Assembly: GCA_020444045.1 (NCBI GenBank)
Contig: JAHLLS010000011.1
Location: 62,001-126,000 of the forward strand
Reading direction: 5' to 3'
Length of the DNA stretch: 64,000 bases
Origin: Deltaproteobacteria bacterium
Lineage (GTDB): Bacteria; Desulfobacterota; Desulfobacteria; Desulfobacterales; UBA5852
Shown here: positions 36,192 to 44,560 of the stretch, piece after piece
How the letters are laid out: every line of letters begins with the position of its first letter
Numbering within the stretch: position 1 is the stretch's first letter
The notes under the pieces: model-generated
Database searches by the model: none
The model's input: only the letters and a program-made list of their open reading frames with translations
Told to the model about the DNA's origin: nothing
Made by a program: the position numbers and the translations under genes

Positions 36192-36596
36192 ATGGAAAAA
36201 ATGCACAAATTAATGAACCAGCTTTCAAGCAAGTACAGTGACAGCTGGATAATTCGCGAAAGGTACGTGGACGTTAAATTGAGAAGGCGAAAGCGCCATC
36301 ATCGCGTATACATAAGACGTGAGGGGAAATATTACACTTTCACGTCTGTGATAATGGGAAATTCTGCTGTTACTAAAAACACAAAAACATGGAATGAATT
36401 GGCCCTCATGGCATGGGATCGAAACGCTAATCATGAAATAGTGAGTTTTGCATTCGACAAGATAAACAGACTGGTAGGCGTCATCAGGCACCCTGCAGAA
36501 CATTTAGATCCGGAGGAGTTGGAGCTTTACATTACGGTTTTGACCTTCGAATGTGATCGATTTGAATTTTTATTATCAGGCAAGGATCGATTTTAG
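36192..36596 (+). CDS. Small CesT/YbjN-like protein ending the operon
   Basis: A 134-residue protein starting four bases after the helicase stop. The C-terminal segment (HLDPEELELYITVLTFECDRFEFLLSGKDRF) resembles the small alpha/beta proteins of the YbjN/type III chaperone-like group, which bind other proteins. The family call is weak. It is likely an accessory or chaperone-type subunit of the system. Confidence 0.55.
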   Translation: MEKMHKLMNQLSSKYSDSWIIRERYVDVKLRRRKRHHRVYIRREGKYYTFTSVIMGNSAVTKNTKTWNELALMAWDRNANHEIVSFAFDKINRLVGVIRHPAEHLDPEELELYITVLTFECDRFEFLLSGKDRF

Positions 36597-36856
36597 TTGC
36601 AGTATATTCTATGGCGATTATTGGGTCACAGAACTTTATAAGGCCTGAGGTTTATCGTTAAACCTCGTTCGAACAGCTCTTTGTACAACCTCAATTCGAA
36701 AACACGTCGCGGAATAACGCCCCTCGCATCAACGAATTGATTGACGAATTTCCACCGGACCAGACCCCGGTCGATTGACCCTTCAAGAGGCGCTCGAAAC
36801 ACCCGTTGTTTGCCTTGCCGCCCGCCTCGATTTCAAACAACATTCAAACAACGTAA
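36597..36856. other. Junction between island and core genome
   Basis: No gene, repeat or integrase is seen between the last island gene and the tRNA-Leu terminator. Short open stretches here carry several stops. A direct repeat of the tRNA 3' end, expected for an att site, was not found elsewhere in the window. Confidence 0.4.
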
Positions 36857-36886
36857 AAGGGGGTACCGACTATCGGTAACCCCCTT
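36857..36886 (-). terminator. Intrinsic terminator after tRNA-Leu
   Basis: An almost perfect hairpin (AAGGGGGTTACCGA paired with TCGGTACCCCCTT, three-base loop) is followed on the minus strand by TTTTA. It ends transcription of the secG-tRNA unit about 18 bases beyond the tRNA 3' end. Confidence 0.75.
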
Positions 36887-36903
36887 AAACTATTAGATAT
36901 TTA

Positions 36904-36992
36904 TGGTGCCGAAGGCCGGACTTGAACCGGCACGGCCGTAGGCCACTACCCCCTCAAGATAGCGTGTCTACCAAATTCCACCACTTCGGCAC
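36904..36992 (-). tRNA. leuU: tRNA-Leu (anticodon GAG)
   Basis: An 89-base cloverleaf including an encoded CCA end. The acceptor stem is GTGCCGA, the anticodon loop TTGAGGG (anticodon GAG), the variable arm is long as expected for a type II leucine tRNA, and the T-loop is GGTTCAAGTCC. It lies 19 bases downstream of secG, the same linkage as secG-leuU in E. coli. Its 3' end faces the accessory island. Confidence 0.95.
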
Positions 36993-37011
36993 ATAAGCAG
37001 GATAGCGCAAT

Positions 37012-37356
37012 TTATTTATTATCTGCAGGTGCGGGTTTATCCGTCCCCTGGGTGTCCGTGCCGGACGGGGCTGCCGCCGGCTGTTCGATGGGCACCGGGC
37101 TGTCCGTCATGATCGTGTTGGCGGACTGGTTGCCGGACATATACGCCAGCACCAGGGATGTCAGCATAAAGACAACCGCGGCAGCCGTGGTTGCTTTGCT
37201 GAGGAAGGTGCTGGCTCCCGTGCTGCCGAAAAGAGTCTGGCTGGAACCACCGCCAAAAGCAGCACCCATATCAGCGCCTTTTCCGGTCTGCAGCAAAACG
37301 ATCAGAATAAGGGCGATACAGACAATAATGTGCACTACGATAACGAGAATGGACAT
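37012..37356 (-). CDS. secG: Protein translocase subunit SecG
   Basis: A 114-residue SecG, the small subunit of the SecYEG channel in the inner membrane. Two transmembrane segments are visible (residues ~3-20 and ~52-71), separated by the conserved cytoplasmic loop QTGKGADMGAAFGGGSSQTLFGSTGASTFLSK. The C-terminal extension is Pro/Ala-rich. It follows tpiA by 17 bases and is followed by tRNA-Leu. Confidence 0.95.
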   Translation of the reverse strand: MSILVIVVHIIVCIALILIVLLQTGKGADMGAAFGGGSSQTLFGSTGASTFLSKATTAAAVVFMLTSLVLAYMSGNQSANTIMTDSPVPIEQPAAAPSGTDTQGTDKPAPADNK

Positions 37357-37373
37357 GGTCTATTTCAATGCTC

Positions 37374-38135
37374 TCATGCGCCGAAATGGATGATTTCGGC
37401 AAAAATTTCAGGTTTCAGACTGGCACCGCCGACAAGTGCGCCGTCGATGTCCGGCATGGCCATCAGCTCTTTGACGTTGCCGGGTTTTACGCTGCCGCCG
37501 TAAAGAATTCGGATACCGGCGGCCAGGTCGCTGCCCAAGGCCTTCGCCAACTGCGCACGAATAAACGCGTGGGCTTCCTGGGCCTGATCCTTGGTGGCGG
37601 TTTTACCCGTGCCGATGGCCCAGACCGGTTCGTATGCGACGACCATATCGCCCGGACCATGCAAAGACACCCCTTCTAACCCTAATCGAATCTGTTTGTC
37701 AAGAACTGAAAACGTCTCGCCGGCCTCCCTTTCGGATTCGGTTTCACCGATGCAAACCACGGGTATTATAGCCGATTCAAGAGCGGCTTGGGTCTTGCGA
37801 TTGACGCCGTCATCGCTCTCTCCGAAGTACTGGCGGCGCTCGGAATGACCGATAAGGGCATAGGTGCACCCCGCGGCCTTGAGCATGCCGGGCGATATTT
37901 CGCCGGTAAAGGCGCCTTCGGCTTCCCAGTGGAGATTCTGGGCACCCAGTGCAATCGGGGCGTCCTCGATGACGCCCGAGACGGCTGCCAGAGCGGTGAA
38001 CGGCGGTGCGATCATGATATCGACGGTCGCGTCGTCCCCCACCAGTTTGGCCAGGTGACGGGCGGTCGCTTCGGCTTCGGGGCCGGTTTTAAACATTTTC
38101 CAGTTACCGGCGATCAGGGGCTTGCGTTGGGGCAT
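37374..38135 (-). CDS. tpiA: Triose-phosphate isomerase
   Basis: A 253-residue glycolytic/gluconeogenic enzyme interconverting dihydroxyacetone phosphate and glyceraldehyde 3-phosphate. The active-site segments are complete: N-x-K (GNWKMFK, residues 9-15), the catalytic His in YALIGHSERR, the catalytic Glu in VVAYEPVWAIGTG, and the phosphate-binding ILYGGSVKPGN. The ATG encoding MPQRKPL is preceded by GGAGGAGGA; a frame-extending ATG 14 codons upstream is less likely. It follows gap by 47 bases. Confidence 0.96.
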   Translation of the reverse strand: MPQRKPLIAGNWKMFKTGPEAEATARHLAKLVGDDATVDIMIAPPFTALAAVSGVIEDAPIALGAQNLHWEAEGAFTGEISPGMLKAAGCTYALIGHSERRQYFGESDDGVNRKTQAALESAIIPVVCIGETESEREAGETFSVLDKQIRLGLEGVSLHGPGDMVVAYEPVWAIGTGKTATKDQAQEAHAFIRAQLAKALGSDLAAGIRILYGGSVKPGNVKELMAMPDIDGALVGGASLKPEIFAEIIHFGA

Positions 38136-38182
38136 TGTCCTATCCTCCTCCATGGATGCTGGGGCATGAAAAGACACCGTTT

Positions 38183-39187
38183 TTACAACTGCGCTCCCAC
38201 CATAGCAGCCAAATCGACCATGCGGTGGGAGTAGCCGCTCTCGTTGTCATACCATGAGAGCACCTTCACCATATTGTCGATCACATATGTGGTTGGCGCG
38301 TCAACAATGGACGAAAGGGGTGAGCCGTTGTAATCGCTTGAAACCAGCGGAACTTCGCTGTAACCCAGCACCCCTGCCAATGTGGTTTCCGAAGCCTTTT
38401 TCAGAGCCTCGTTGACGTCGGACACCGTAATGTCGGCCTTTTCAACCGACACGACGAGATCGACGATCGAAACGTTAGGGGTCGGTACGCGAATGGCCAG
38501 GCCGTTCAGTTTGCCGTCCAGCTCGGGAATGACCAGCGCCACCGCGCGGGCCGCACCGGTCGTGGTGGGGATCATCGACAGCGCTGCCGCGCGGGCGCGG
38601 CGCAGGTCTTTATGGGGAAAGTCCAGAAGGCGCTGATCCCCGGTGTAGGAATGGATCGTGGTCATCAATCCGCTGCGGATGCCGAAATTTTCCATCAGCA
38701 CCTTGGCCACCGGAGCCAGGCAATTGGTGGTGCAGGAGGCATTGGAGATGACGTCATGCTGTTTGGGATCATACAGACTGGAATTGACCCCCATGACGAT
38801 GGTGGCGTCCGGGTCTTTGGCCGGGGCTGAAATAATGACCTTGCGGGCGCCGGCGGACAGATGTTTGGCAGCGCTTTCACGGTCCCGAAAAAGTCCGGTG
38901 CACTCGGCCACGATATCGACCCCGTGGCTTTTCCAGGGCAGCTGGGCCGGATCTTTGATGGCCGTAACGGAAATCGAGCGGCCATTGACGCTGATGCTGT
39001 TTTCACTGTGCGTCACTTCCGCATCGAGTTTTCCATGAACCGAATCATAGGTGAGCAAATGCGCCATGGTGGCTGGATCCGTGAGGTCGTTAATAGCGAC
39101 CACTTCCAGGTCGGGATGATTGAGTGACGCACGGAATACGACACGACCGATGCGACCGAAACCGTTGATTGCCAATTTGATGCTCAT
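38183..39187 (-). CDS. gap: Glyceraldehyde-3-phosphate dehydrogenase, type I
   Basis: A 334-residue NAD-dependent GAPDH. The Rossmann loop is INGFGRIGR, Asp is present in AINDLTD (favouring NAD over NADP), and the catalytic Cys lies in SNASCTTNCLAP. YDNESGYSHRMVDL is near the end. The start overlaps the rimI stop by four bases. With tpiA it forms a lower-glycolysis pair. Confidence 0.96.
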   Translation of the reverse strand: MSIKLAINGFGRIGRVVFRASLNHPDLEVVAINDLTDPATMAHLLTYDSVHGKLDAEVTHSENSISVNGRSISVTAIKDPAQLPWKSHGVDIVAECTGLFRDRESAAKHLSAGARKVIISAPAKDPDATIVMGVNSSLYDPKQHDVISNASCTTNCLAPVAKVLMENFGIRSGLMTTIHSYTGDQRLLDFPHKDLRRARAAALSMIPTTTGAARAVALVIPELDGKLNGLAIRVPTPNVSIVDLVVSVEKADITVSDVNEALKKASETTLAGVLGYSEVPLVSSDYNGSPLSSIVDAPTTYVIDNMVKVLSWYDNESGYSHRMVDLAAMVGAQL

Positions 39188-39648
39188 GATTCCTCCTTGA
39201 GGCGTTTCGACATGACCAGGGCGCTTTCCCCGGTTTGTGGATAATAGTTGGGACGTATGCCAATGGTTTGGAAACCGGTTTTTTTATATAGGTTTATGGC
39301 GGCGATATTGGCGCTTCTCACTTCCAGCAGAACAGTTGCGGCGCCGCGACGGTTGCCCTCCATCTGAACGGCCGATAACAGCGCTTTGCCCATACCACGG
39401 TTGCGCCATTGAGAAGCGACAGCGATTTTCATGATATGCATTTCATCGGTCAAAAACCGGACGAAAATATAGGCCATCACAACGGCATGGAGTTGTGGTG
39501 GAAAGAAATCTTTCGCAGCCAAGTGACAGCCTTCGGGGCAATCCAACTCAGCGATAATCGCCTGCCGCTTCCAGGGTTGGGCAAAAGATTCGGTTTCAAT
39601 TCGGCTGATGGCGTCGATATCGTCGAAACTGACGGGTAACAGAAACAC
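39184..39648 (-). CDS. rimI: Ribosomal-protein S18 alanine N-acetyltransferase RimI
   Basis: A 154-residue GNAT acetyltransferase. The acetyl-CoA site V-A-x-Q-W-R-N-R-G-M-G-K lies in IAVASQWRNRGMGKALL, and NIAAINLYKKTGFQTIGIRPNYY is the RimI C-terminal motif. RimI acetylates the N-terminal alanine of ribosomal protein S18; a broader GNAT role is possible. It sits eight bases after the EIIA gene. Confidence 0.85.
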   Translation of the reverse strand: MFLLPVSFDDIDAISRIETESFAQPWKRQAIIAELDCPEGCHLAAKDFFPPQLHAVVMAYIFVRFLTDEMHIMKIAVASQWRNRGMGKALLSAVQMEGNRRGAATVLLEVRSANIAAINLYKKTGFQTIGIRPNYYPQTGESALVMSKRLKEES

Positions 39649-39656
39649 GGCGTCGG

Positions 39657-40073
39657 TCAGTGTCTCCTTTTGTTGCCTTTGAGGATGCCGCTGGCTAAAG
39701 AAATACTGCGTTTTCCGAAAGTTTCGAGCGAAACAGCCAGATCGCCCAGGGCGTTTTCCTTACGGGCGCTGGTCGCTTTGATCAATATGGGTAAATTGAC
39801 CCCTGAGATGACTTCAATTTTGCCTTCTTCGAGAAAAGAGTAACTCAGGTTGGACGGTGTACCACCGAACATATCGGTGAGGATGAGCACCCCTTCCGGC
39901 TGGCGCACTTTTTTGATGGCGCTATCGATTTTTTCCCGAAGCTTTTCGGCATTTTCTTTGAGATCAATTGAAACCGCTATGGTGTTTTCGGGTTTGCTGC
40001 CTAAAATAAATTCGGCGGCTTCGATAAGCGCTTCGCCAAGTTGGCTGTGTGTTACGATGACAATTCCGATCAT
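39657..40073 (-). CDS. PTS EIIA component, mannose (Man/AgaF) type
   Basis: A 138-residue EIIA-Man-like phosphocarrier. The phospho-accepting His is in IVTHSQLGEAL (His9), and GVLILTDMFGGTPSNLS is the family signature. No PTS permease is visible, and the gene stands with rapZ, ptsN and rpoN. It is therefore probably part of a regulatory rather than a sugar-importing PTS. The ATG encoding MIGIV has AGGA upstream. Confidence 0.88.
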   Translation of the reverse strand: MIGIVIVTHSQLGEALIEAAEFILGSKPENTIAVSIDLKENAEKLREKIDSAIKKVRQPEGVLILTDMFGGTPSNLSYSFLEEGKIEVISGVNLPILIKATSARKENALGDLAVSLETFGKRSISLASGILKGNKRRH

Positions 40074-40275
40074 GATAGTCCTGTTGTGTAGGGATGAGCC
40101 GTTTTGCGGCATTGACGTTTATCCCACGGGGCGCCATGCTGCGTTATGCCATTAACCTATAAATATAATACTCAAAAGATAAGTTACAACCATGATTCGT
40201 AAATCCGGGCGAGGATCGTTAACCAATTTATACGAAAATGGCCACAAAGAATCGCAGGGATTGGGTTGGTGGCGG

Positions 40276-41175
40276 TTAGGGGGTGTCGCTCGATGGCGAG
40301 GGTGACTCCTGGCCCTGTCGTTTGATGTCGCGATGCGATATTTCGACTTCTGCCCCATGGCGGCGAATATGCTCGAAAACAGCGCGGGCAATGGCTACCG
40401 ACCGATGGTGCCCCCCCGTGCATCCGATGGCAATGGTCAGGTATGCTTTGCCTTCTTTTTCATAGAGCGGAATAAGGTCGTCAAGCAGATCCAGATATTT
40501 CTCCAGGAACGGTCGGCTGTTGGGGTCCGCCATCACGAAATCACGCACCCGCGTGGATTCGCCATCCATCGCTTTCAATTCCGGATGAAAATAGGGGTTG
40601 GCAAGGAAACGGACATCCATCATCAGATCCGCATTGTTCGGTATACCGTATTTAAATCCAAATGACATGACGTGAATCTTCATCCGGATTCGATCCTGAT
40701 GATTGACCAGATCCCGTATGATCATTTTCAGTTCATGGACGGTGAGGCCGGTCGTATTGATAATTTGGTCGGCGGATATGCGAAGGGCTGCCAAAGCGGC
40801 TTTTTCACGCTGAATACCGTCGACCAGATTTTGGTTGCGTCCCAGCGGATGATAACGGCGGGTCTGGCTGTATCGGTTCAGAAGATCGTTTTCATTTGCC
40901 TCCAGAAAGATGATTTCCAGGCGGTGGCCGTCTGCTTTGAGCGCATCGAAAATAGCGGCATGATGGGCGATGAAGTCCTTTTCACGGGCGTCCATCACAA
41001 ACGCCAGGCCGGTGATGTCTGCATTGTGTTGCAGGGGCAGTTCAAGGAATTTAGGCAGCAAGGAGACAGGCATGTTGTCGACGCAGTAGAAACCTGCATC
41101 TTCCATCACGTCGAGGGCGGTGCTTTTGCCCGATCCCGAAAGACCGGTAATGATGAAAATCTTTTTGCCAGTCAC
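40276..41175 (-). CDS. rapZ: RapZ-family nucleotide-binding protein
   Basis: A 299-residue RapZ/YvcJ protein. P-loop GLSGSGKST is at residues 11-19, followed by DNMPVSLLPKF. The C-terminal ligand-binding domain has IGCTGGHHRSVAIARAV and EISHRDIKR. In enterobacteria RapZ is an adaptor for RNase E in control of glmS; in this lineage the role is less certain. It lies 22 bases after ptsN in the conserved rpoN cluster. Confidence 0.92.
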   Translation of the reverse strand: MTGKKIFIITGLSGSGKSTALDVMEDAGFYCVDNMPVSLLPKFLELPLQHNADITGLAFVMDAREKDFIAHHAAIFDALKADGHRLEIIFLEANENDLLNRYSQTRRYHPLGRNQNLVDGIQREKAALAALRISADQIINTTGLTVHELKMIIRDLVNHQDRIRMKIHVMSFGFKYGIPNNADLMMDVRFLANPYFHPELKAMDGESTRVRDFVMADPNSRPFLEKYLDLLDDLIPLYEKEGKAYLTIAIGCTGGHHRSVAIARAVFEHIRRHGAEVEISHRDIKRQGQESPSPSSDTP

Positions 41176-41197
41176 AGTTATCGAAATGGCCGTGAGG

Positions 41198-41656
41198 TTA
41201 GAATTCTTGGTCTTCTTCCTTAATAATGGCGTGGATTTCTTCTGCCGTAGAGGCCGCCAGCAGTTTTTCTTTGAAAAGATCGTTTTTGAGAATGCGGGAA
41301 ATACGTGCCAATACTTTTAAATGCAGACCGGTAGAGTTCTCAGGGGTCAGCAGTAAAAAGAAGATATGGGTCGGTTTGCCGTCCATCGACTCGAAATTGA
41401 CGCCGGTACGGCTTATGCCAAATCCAAGCACAAGGTTCTGCAATGATTTCAACTTGCCATGCGGGATGCCGATGCCGCCGCCTATCCCGGTGCTGCCTAA
41501 CCGTTCTCTTTCCATCAACACACGAACAAGTTCATCACCGTTGATGCCGATGATGTTCGCTACCGGTGCGGCCAGTTCCTCCAAAATGCCTTTTTTATCG
41601 TGTGCCTGTAGATCGGCACAGATGGCTTCATGGTTGAGTACGTCAAGAATTTTCAT
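41198..41656 (-). CDS. ptsN: Nitrogen-regulatory PTS EIIA (PtsN)
   Basis: A 152-residue EIIA-Ntr/fructose-type protein. The phosphorylatable His is in GGIGIPHGKL (residue ~66), with ERLGSTGIG before it. PtsN usually regulates by protein contact (potassium transport, sigma-54 genes). Its position between rpoN/hpf and rapZ is the classical arrangement. Confidence 0.92.
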   Translation of the reverse strand: MKILDVLNHEAICADLQAHDKKGILEELAAPVANIIGINGDELVRVLMERERLGSTGIGGGIGIPHGKLKSLQNLVLGFGISRTGVNFESMDGKPTHIFFLLLTPENSTGLHLKVLARISRILKNDLFKEKLLAASTAEEIHAIIKEEDQEF

Positions 41657-41791
41657 GGCAAGGTAAATTGAGCCTTTGATGGCGTAGCGTTGCAGGCCGC
41701 ATCAAGTGAAGATTCACCGTCAATCGATGGGTGTTTCACTATCACGCTGCCGTGCCTGCAACGCATGCAGTTTAGGGTGATGATCGAATGG

Positions 41792-42319
41792 CTACATCCG
41801 GGGCTGAATGAGTCCCAAATCGCCGTCATTGCGGCGGTACAACACATTTATTTGATCGGTACGCGCGTCGGTGAACACAAGGAAGTTCTCGTTGGTCAAA
41901 TCCATCTGGAGGATGGCCTCATCGACATCCATGGGCTTGTATTCAACGTAAGTCACTTTGACCTGCGGCGCGGCATCGTCGCCCACGGGGGGGGTCAGGC
42001 CTGCCATTTTTACTTTCAGACGCGACTTGGAGCGTCGTTCACGGATTTTTTCTTTGCCCTTTTTAATTTGTTTTTCAAGTTTATCCAACACCATGTCAAT
42101 GGCGGAATACATGTCTTCCGTTTCTTCCTTGCCATTGATTTTCATGCGGTCGCCGGAAACGCTGATTTCAGCAATATGTCTGAATTTTTCAACCTTGAGA
42201 ACGACATTGGCCTCGGCCGGGTTGTCCAAAAGCCGGTCAAAACGGTCGAGTTTGTCCGTAACATAGCTTTTCAGGTGATCGGAGGAGTCAATATTTTTGA
42301 AAGTTACCGATGTTTGCAT
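41792..42319 (-). CDS. hpf: Ribosome hibernation promoting factor, long form
   Basis: A 175-residue long-form HPF. The N-terminal S30AE domain (MQTSVTFKNIDSSDHLKSYVTDKLDRFDRLL) binds the 30S subunit. A charged linker follows, and a C-terminal dimerisation domain (PMDVDEAILQMDLTNENFLVFTDARTDQINVLYRRNDGDLGLIQP) supports 100S formation. It starts 11 bases after rpoN. Confidence 0.95.
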   Translation of the reverse strand: MQTSVTFKNIDSSDHLKSYVTDKLDRFDRLLDNPAEANVVLKVEKFRHIAEISVSGDRMKINGKEETEDMYSAIDMVLDKLEKQIKKGKEKIRERRSKSRLKVKMAGLTPPVGDDAAPQVKVTYVEYKPMDVDEAILQMDLTNENFLVFTDARTDQINVLYRRNDGDLGLIQPRM

Positions 42320-42330
42320 AAATGTCCTCC

Positions 42331-43767
42331 TTATATCTGTTTGCGTTTGTTGGAAGGCAGGACACCAAGAATTTCACGGTATTTGGCAACCGTTCGGCGG
42401 GCAATGCTGATGTTGGCCTCCTTTAGCAAAGTTGCGATCTTATCGTCGCTGTATGGTTTGCGAGGGTTTTCGTTGGCAATGATGTCTTTGATTTTTTGCT
42501 GCACGCTTGCCGAAGCGATTTCCCCACCGTGACTTTTCCTGATGGAGCTGTTGAAGAAGTACTTGAGTTCAAATAGTCCCTGCGGCGTATAGGTGTATTT
42601 GTTCGTCGTCACCCGCGATATGGTTGACTCGTGCATTTCGATGTCCTGGGCGACATCCCTCAACACCATGGGTTTGAGATAGGCAATTCCTTTTTCGAAA
42701 AAAGGCCTTTGATACTTTAAAATACTTTCCATCACTTTATAGATCGTTTTTTGCCGCTGATGAATGCTTTTGATGAGCCATGCGGCGGAACGCATTTTGT
42801 CCTGGATGAAACTTTCGGCATCGCCAGGCAGTTTTTCTCCTTTGGATAACGATTTTCGGTAGAGCGAATTGACCCGCAGTTTGGGCATGCCATCGTCATT
42901 CAATACCACGACAAAATCATCGTCGACTTTGTAGACATAAATATCAGGGATGATGTACTGGGGTGTTTCATCGCTGAATTGGCGGCCGGGGCGCGGTTCA
43001 AGGCTGCGAATGATGTTCACGGCCGCCACGACATCATCGTATTTTACCTTGAGCGCTCGGCTGATGGCCTTGTAATTTTTGTTTTCGAGATGGTTTAGAT
43101 GATCATTGACGATAGCGATGACGATGGGGGTGTCGACCCCGAGATGCCGCGCCTGGATCAGCAGGCATTCGCTAAGACTCCTGGCGGCAATACCAATAGG
43201 ATCAAAAGTGTGGATCAGTTCCAGCAGGCTTTCAACGTGTTCAACAGGGGCTTCCGCCGTTGCCGCAATCTGCTCCAGGGGAACATCCAGATAGCCGTCT
43301 TTGTTGAGGTTGCCAATGATCAAACTGCCGATTTCGCGGTCTTTATCTTCCGGCAGGCTCATGGCCAACTGCCAGATCAGGTGGTCGTCAAGGGATTCTT
43401 TTTTGGATACGAAAGCCTCATAACGCGGTGCATCCCGGTTCTCGGATTCGTAGCTGGTGCGGCCGACCGAATTGTATTCGTCCAGATAGTTGCTCCAGTC
43501 GATATCGTCCGATATTTTTTCTTCGACCGTGACTTCCTTGGCGGTCATTTCGGCTTCAGGGGGCGTGTCGGCTGCCGGTTCTTCCGTCCGCTCCTCCGGG
43601 AGTGAGTCCTGAACCTCTTCCAGAGCAGGGTTTTCCTCCAGTTCCTGGTTGACGGTTTCCAGAAGCTCCAACCGCGATAACTGCAGAAGCTTGATCGCCA
43701 TCTGGAGCTGTGGTGTCATGATGAGTTGCTGGGTGAGTTTCAGCTGCTGTCTGAGTTCGAGTGCCAT
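42331..43767 (-). CDS. rpoN: RNA polymerase sigma-54 factor
   Basis: A 478-residue sigma-54. The Gln-rich region I (LRQQLKLTQQLIMTPQLQMAIKLLQLSRLEL) receives activators. An acidic region II follows, then the core-binding domain and the C-terminal RpoN box ARRTVAKYRE near residues 455-465. It is one base after lptB, the widely conserved lptB-rpoN-hpf order. Confidence 0.97.
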   Translation of the reverse strand: MALELRQQLKLTQQLIMTPQLQMAIKLLQLSRLELLETVNQELEENPALEEVQDSLPEERTEEPAADTPPEAEMTAKEVTVEEKISDDIDWSNYLDEYNSVGRTSYESENRDAPRYEAFVSKKESLDDHLIWQLAMSLPEDKDREIGSLIIGNLNKDGYLDVPLEQIAATAEAPVEHVESLLELIHTFDPIGIAARSLSECLLIQARHLGVDTPIVIAIVNDHLNHLENKNYKAISRALKVKYDDVVAAVNIIRSLEPRPGRQFSDETPQYIIPDIYVYKVDDDFVVVLNDDGMPKLRVNSLYRKSLSKGEKLPGDAESFIQDKMRSAAWLIKSIHQRQKTIYKVMESILKYQRPFFEKGIAYLKPMVLRDVAQDIEMHESTISRVTTNKYTYTPQGLFELKYFFNSSIRKSHGGEIASASVQQKIKDIIANENPRKPYSDDKIATLLKEANISIARRTVAKYREILGVLPSNKRKQI

Positions 43768-43768
43768 A

Positions 43769-44491
43769 TTATAAGTGGAATTCGTCTCCTAAATAGATCT
43801 TGCGGGCCGTCTTGCTGGCGATGATTTTTTCGGGCGGACCGAACTCGATCACCTGCCCCTCATTCAAAATGTAGGCCCGATCGCAAACTTCCAGCGTTTC
43901 CCTTACGTTGTGATCTGAAATCAGTACACCGATACCACGTGTGCGCAAATGTTTGATAATGTTTTTGATATCGATTACCGCGAGCGGGTCGACACCGGCA
44001 AAAGGTTCATCCAGCAGCATAAAGGCCGGATTCGTCGCCAGGGCGCGGGATATTTCCAGGCGGCGTTTTTCCCCACCTGAAAGAACCTCTGCGCGCTGTT
44101 TCGCAAGATGCGGAATCCCCAACTCCTCCAATAGCATATCGGCCCGCTGATGCATTTCGTCCCGGCTCAGCGGCAGCGTCTCAAGGATCGCCATGAGATT
44201 GTCGCGCACCGATAATTTGCGAAAGACCGACGTTTCCTGGGGGAGGTAGCCGATGCCTTTGCGGGCACGGATGTACATGGGTTCCCGGGTAACCTCCTCG
44301 TCATCGATGCGCACGGTTCCCGAATCCGGCGTCACCATTCCGATCGTCAGGTAAAACGTGGTGGTTTTGCCGGCACCGTTGGGTCCAAGTAGACCGACCA
44401 CCACGCCACTCTCTACTGACATACTTACATCGTTAACGACTTTTCGTCCACCGTAGTTTTTTTTCAGGTTTTCAATTGCCAGTATCGCCAT
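43769..44491 (-). CDS. lptB: LPS export ABC transporter ATPase LptB
   Basis: A 240-residue ABC ATPase with Walker A GPNGAGKTT, the signature LSGGEKRRLEISRALA, Walker B FMLLDEPFAGVDP and the switch His in ISDHNVRETL. It powers lipopolysaccharide extraction by LptFGC. It is located between lptA and rpoN. Confidence 0.96.
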   Translation of the reverse strand: MAILAIENLKKNYGGRKVVNDVSMSVESGVVVGLLGPNGAGKTTTFYLTIGMVTPDSGTVRIDDEEVTREPMYIRARKGIGYLPQETSVFRKLSVRDNLMAILETLPLSRDEMHQRADMLLEELGIPHLAKQRAEVLSGGEKRRLEISRALATNPAFMLLDEPFAGVDPLAVIDIKNIIKHLRTRGIGVLISDHNVRETLEVCDRAYILNEGQVIEFGPPEKIIASKTARKIYLGDEFHL

Positions 44492-44560
44492 AATCGTAAT
44501 TATCTGCGTTCAATCGTTCGGCCATCTTATTCTTGGGGCCGTGTGGGAGTCCTGAGGCGT

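Noticed and set aside
36597..36856. Integrase remnant or att site
   Set aside because: No tyrosine or serine recombinase motif and no duplicate of the tRNA 3' end was found in the window.
40152..40423. Short frames between rapZ and the EIIA gene
   Set aside because: They start inside rapZ in another frame, with no ribosome-binding site and no family resemblance. An HPr gene was looked for here and not found.
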